Of a DNA stretch of 5,708 bases, positions 4,827 through 5,708 are shown piece by piece. Each line of letters opens with the position of its first letter. Position 1 is the stretch's first letter. This DNA comes from Nitrospirota bacterium. GTDB lineage: Bacteria; Nitrospirota; Nitrospiria; Nitrospirales; Nitrospiraceae. The DNA lies in the NCBI GenBank assembly GCA_016222925.1, contig JACRQB010000030.1:1-5708 (forward strand). The letters run 5' to 3'. The notes below the pieces were generated by a model. The model saw only the letters and a program-made list of their open reading frames with translations. It ran no database searches and was not told where the DNA came from. Position numbers and translations under genes: made by a program.

Positions 4827-5245
4827 ATGGGACTGTTTAGCACGATTATGGACAAACTGGGGCTCGGCTCTTCAGCACATGCGGCAACACCATCGGCGAG
4901 CCCGTCTGCATCCGCAGCGCCAACTCCCTCGTCTACGGGTGCCCCTGTGTCAAAACCCGTAGCCCCACCACCGGCTGCAATGTCGTCAGTCGACGTAGTG
5001 GCCAAACTGGAAGGCCTAGCACAGAAGCATGCGGAGAAGCTCAATTGGAAAACCTCCATTGTCGACTTGCTCAAGCTCCTCGGAATCGATAGTAGCTTGA
5101 ATGCTCGCAAATCTCTCGCACAGAGCTGAGCTGTCCGGCCGACAAGATGGGCGATTCGGCACAGATGAATATGTGGCTACACAAAGCGGTACTGAAAAAA
5201 ATGGCCGACAACGGCGGAATTATTCCAAAACAGCTGCTCGACTAG
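4827..5245 (+). pseudogene. DUF3597 protein gene interrupted by a one-base frameshift
   Basis: The visible frame runs from ATG 4827 (GGAAGGAG 5 bases upstream) to TGA 5127-5129 and encodes 100 residues. An amphipathic start (MGLFSTIMDKLGLG) leads to an Ala/Pro/Ser-rich linker (about 17-52), then SVDVVAKLEGLAQKHAEKL and WKTSIVDLLKLLGIDSSLNARKSLAQ, which is DUF3597. The family's final third should follow, and it does in the shifted frame from 5123: ELSCPADKMGDSAQMNMWLH, then KKMADNGGIIPKQLLD, to TAG 5243-5245. Restoring one G at 5123/5124 (CAGAG to CAGGAG) gives a continuous 139-residue protein. Loss of one base is therefore the simplest explanation: a recent mutation or an assembly error. The function of DUF3597 is not known. 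The product as read lacks its conserved C-terminal helices. Confidence 0.85.
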
Positions 5246-5248
5246 CGC

Positions 5249-5708
5249 TCACACGCTCTTGAATTTGGTGAGCTTGGCAAACAGGATGGCAGAAAAGGGA
5301 AGTGCCAGGCCGAGCAAGAGCTGCACAATGAAGAGCTCGCCCAGCTGGCTGTAGTCGGCTGGTATCTGCATGGTGTCGGTGGCTTGGTCTCGGACTTCCC
5401 TCGTGACGACGAAGATTTCGTTGAGATACTTGGTCCCGAGCTGGCTGAAGGACAGCGCGAGATTGGTGAACGACGCCATCACGGCAAAAAATGTGGCTTT
5501 CAGATTGGCGGGAGCCGAATTCGCGATCCAGGCCAACATCGGGATCATGGAGATCTGAACCAGCGGTGATTCCAGTGCCGTGTCGACCAAGGCAATGAAG
5601 CGCGCATCGACGACTCCTCCGCTGAGCCTCGCGGTCCATTCGTGTAATCCATAGTAGAGACCCGCAATTGGAAGCGCGAGGATCGTCCCAACGATGGTTA
5701 AGAAACCG
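5249..5708 (-). CDS. MFS/BT1-like transporter, C-terminal part (5' end outside window)
   Basis: The minus-strand frame stays open from the right edge to the TGA at 5251-5249 (152 codons), so the gene begins beyond the window. The fragment is strongly hydrophobic, with predicted helices at about fragment residues 2-20, 48-63, 70-95 and 122-144. IPMLAWIANSAPANLKATFF followed by MASFTNLALSFSQLGTKYLN resembles the last helices of the folate-biopterin (BT1) branch of the major facilitator superfamily. It would be an inner-membrane carrier; the substrate cannot be read from this part. The C-terminus is a short basic tail (KLTKFKSV). An internal TTG at 5590 is not the real start, because homologous sequence continues upstream of it (YYGLHEW, RFIALVDTALESP). 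The gene converges on DUF3597 with 3 bases between stop codons. Confidence 0.75.
   Translation of the reverse strand, partial: GFLTIVGTILALPIAGLYYGLHEWTARLSGGVVDARFIALVDTALESPLVQISMIPMLAWIANSAPANLKATFFAVMASFTNLALSFSQLGTKYLNEIFVVTREVRDQATDTMQIPADYSQLGELFIVQLLLGLALPFSAILFAKLTKFKSV

Noticed and set aside
4586..4840. Plus-strand open frame of 84 codons in the spacer before DUF3597
   Set aside because: It starts inside the end of the broken TfoX-like gene, runs through palindromes, covers the DUF3597 ribosome site and has compositionally random residues.
5220..5639. Minus-strand open frame of 139 codons rich in Arg, His and Ser
   Set aside because: It is a shadow of the transporter frame; the hydrophobic, family-like reading is the one ending at 5249.

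Overview
The window looks like a chromosomal stretch of a Gram-negative bacterium. A predicted lipoprotein supports a Gram-negative envelope, Shine-Dalgarno sites are strong (GGAGG-type), and base composition is mixed, moderately GC-rich. The set DinB, DUF1059, DUF3597 and a BT1/MFS-type transporter would fit Nitrospirota (Nitrospira-like) or a proteobacterium. That placement is inference from recalled protein similarity, not a search.

Layout. Bases 1-212 are comparatively AT-rich and hold at most the start of an unrecognised minus-strand ORF running off the left edge. A complete minus-strand dinB (translesion DNA polymerase IV) follows at 213-1286. A divergent intergenic region with several short dyads leads to two tandem, paralogous two-helix membrane miniproteins (1494-1679 and 1737-1925), separated by a tight hairpin and closed by a terminator-like stem-loop. 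About 300 bases without a convincing gene follow, ending in a candidate promoter with three copies of AGTTGAT. Next come a SnoaL/NTF2-like protein and a small Cys/His DUF1059 protein, probably one operon, ending in a large stem-loop. A second plus-strand group has a small lipoprotein, a class I SAM-dependent methyltransferase 3 bases after it, and a TfoX N-terminal-domain gene broken by an internal deletion. After a 230-base spacer with short palindromes lies a DUF3597 gene interrupted by a one-base frameshift. It converges, with 3 bases between stop codons, on the C-terminal part of a BT1/MFS-like transporter entering from the right edge on the minus strand.

How they fit together. I see no defence, mobile-element, CRISPR or biosynthetic system. 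The window reads as accessory/housekeeping DNA: DNA-damage tolerance, small envelope proteins, small metal-site and NTF2-fold proteins, a methyltransferase and a transporter. The most solid unusual observations are two broken genes (TfoX-like and DUF3597) within 1 kb of each other, whose lost frames can be read downstream of the lesions, and the tandem pair of miniproteins.
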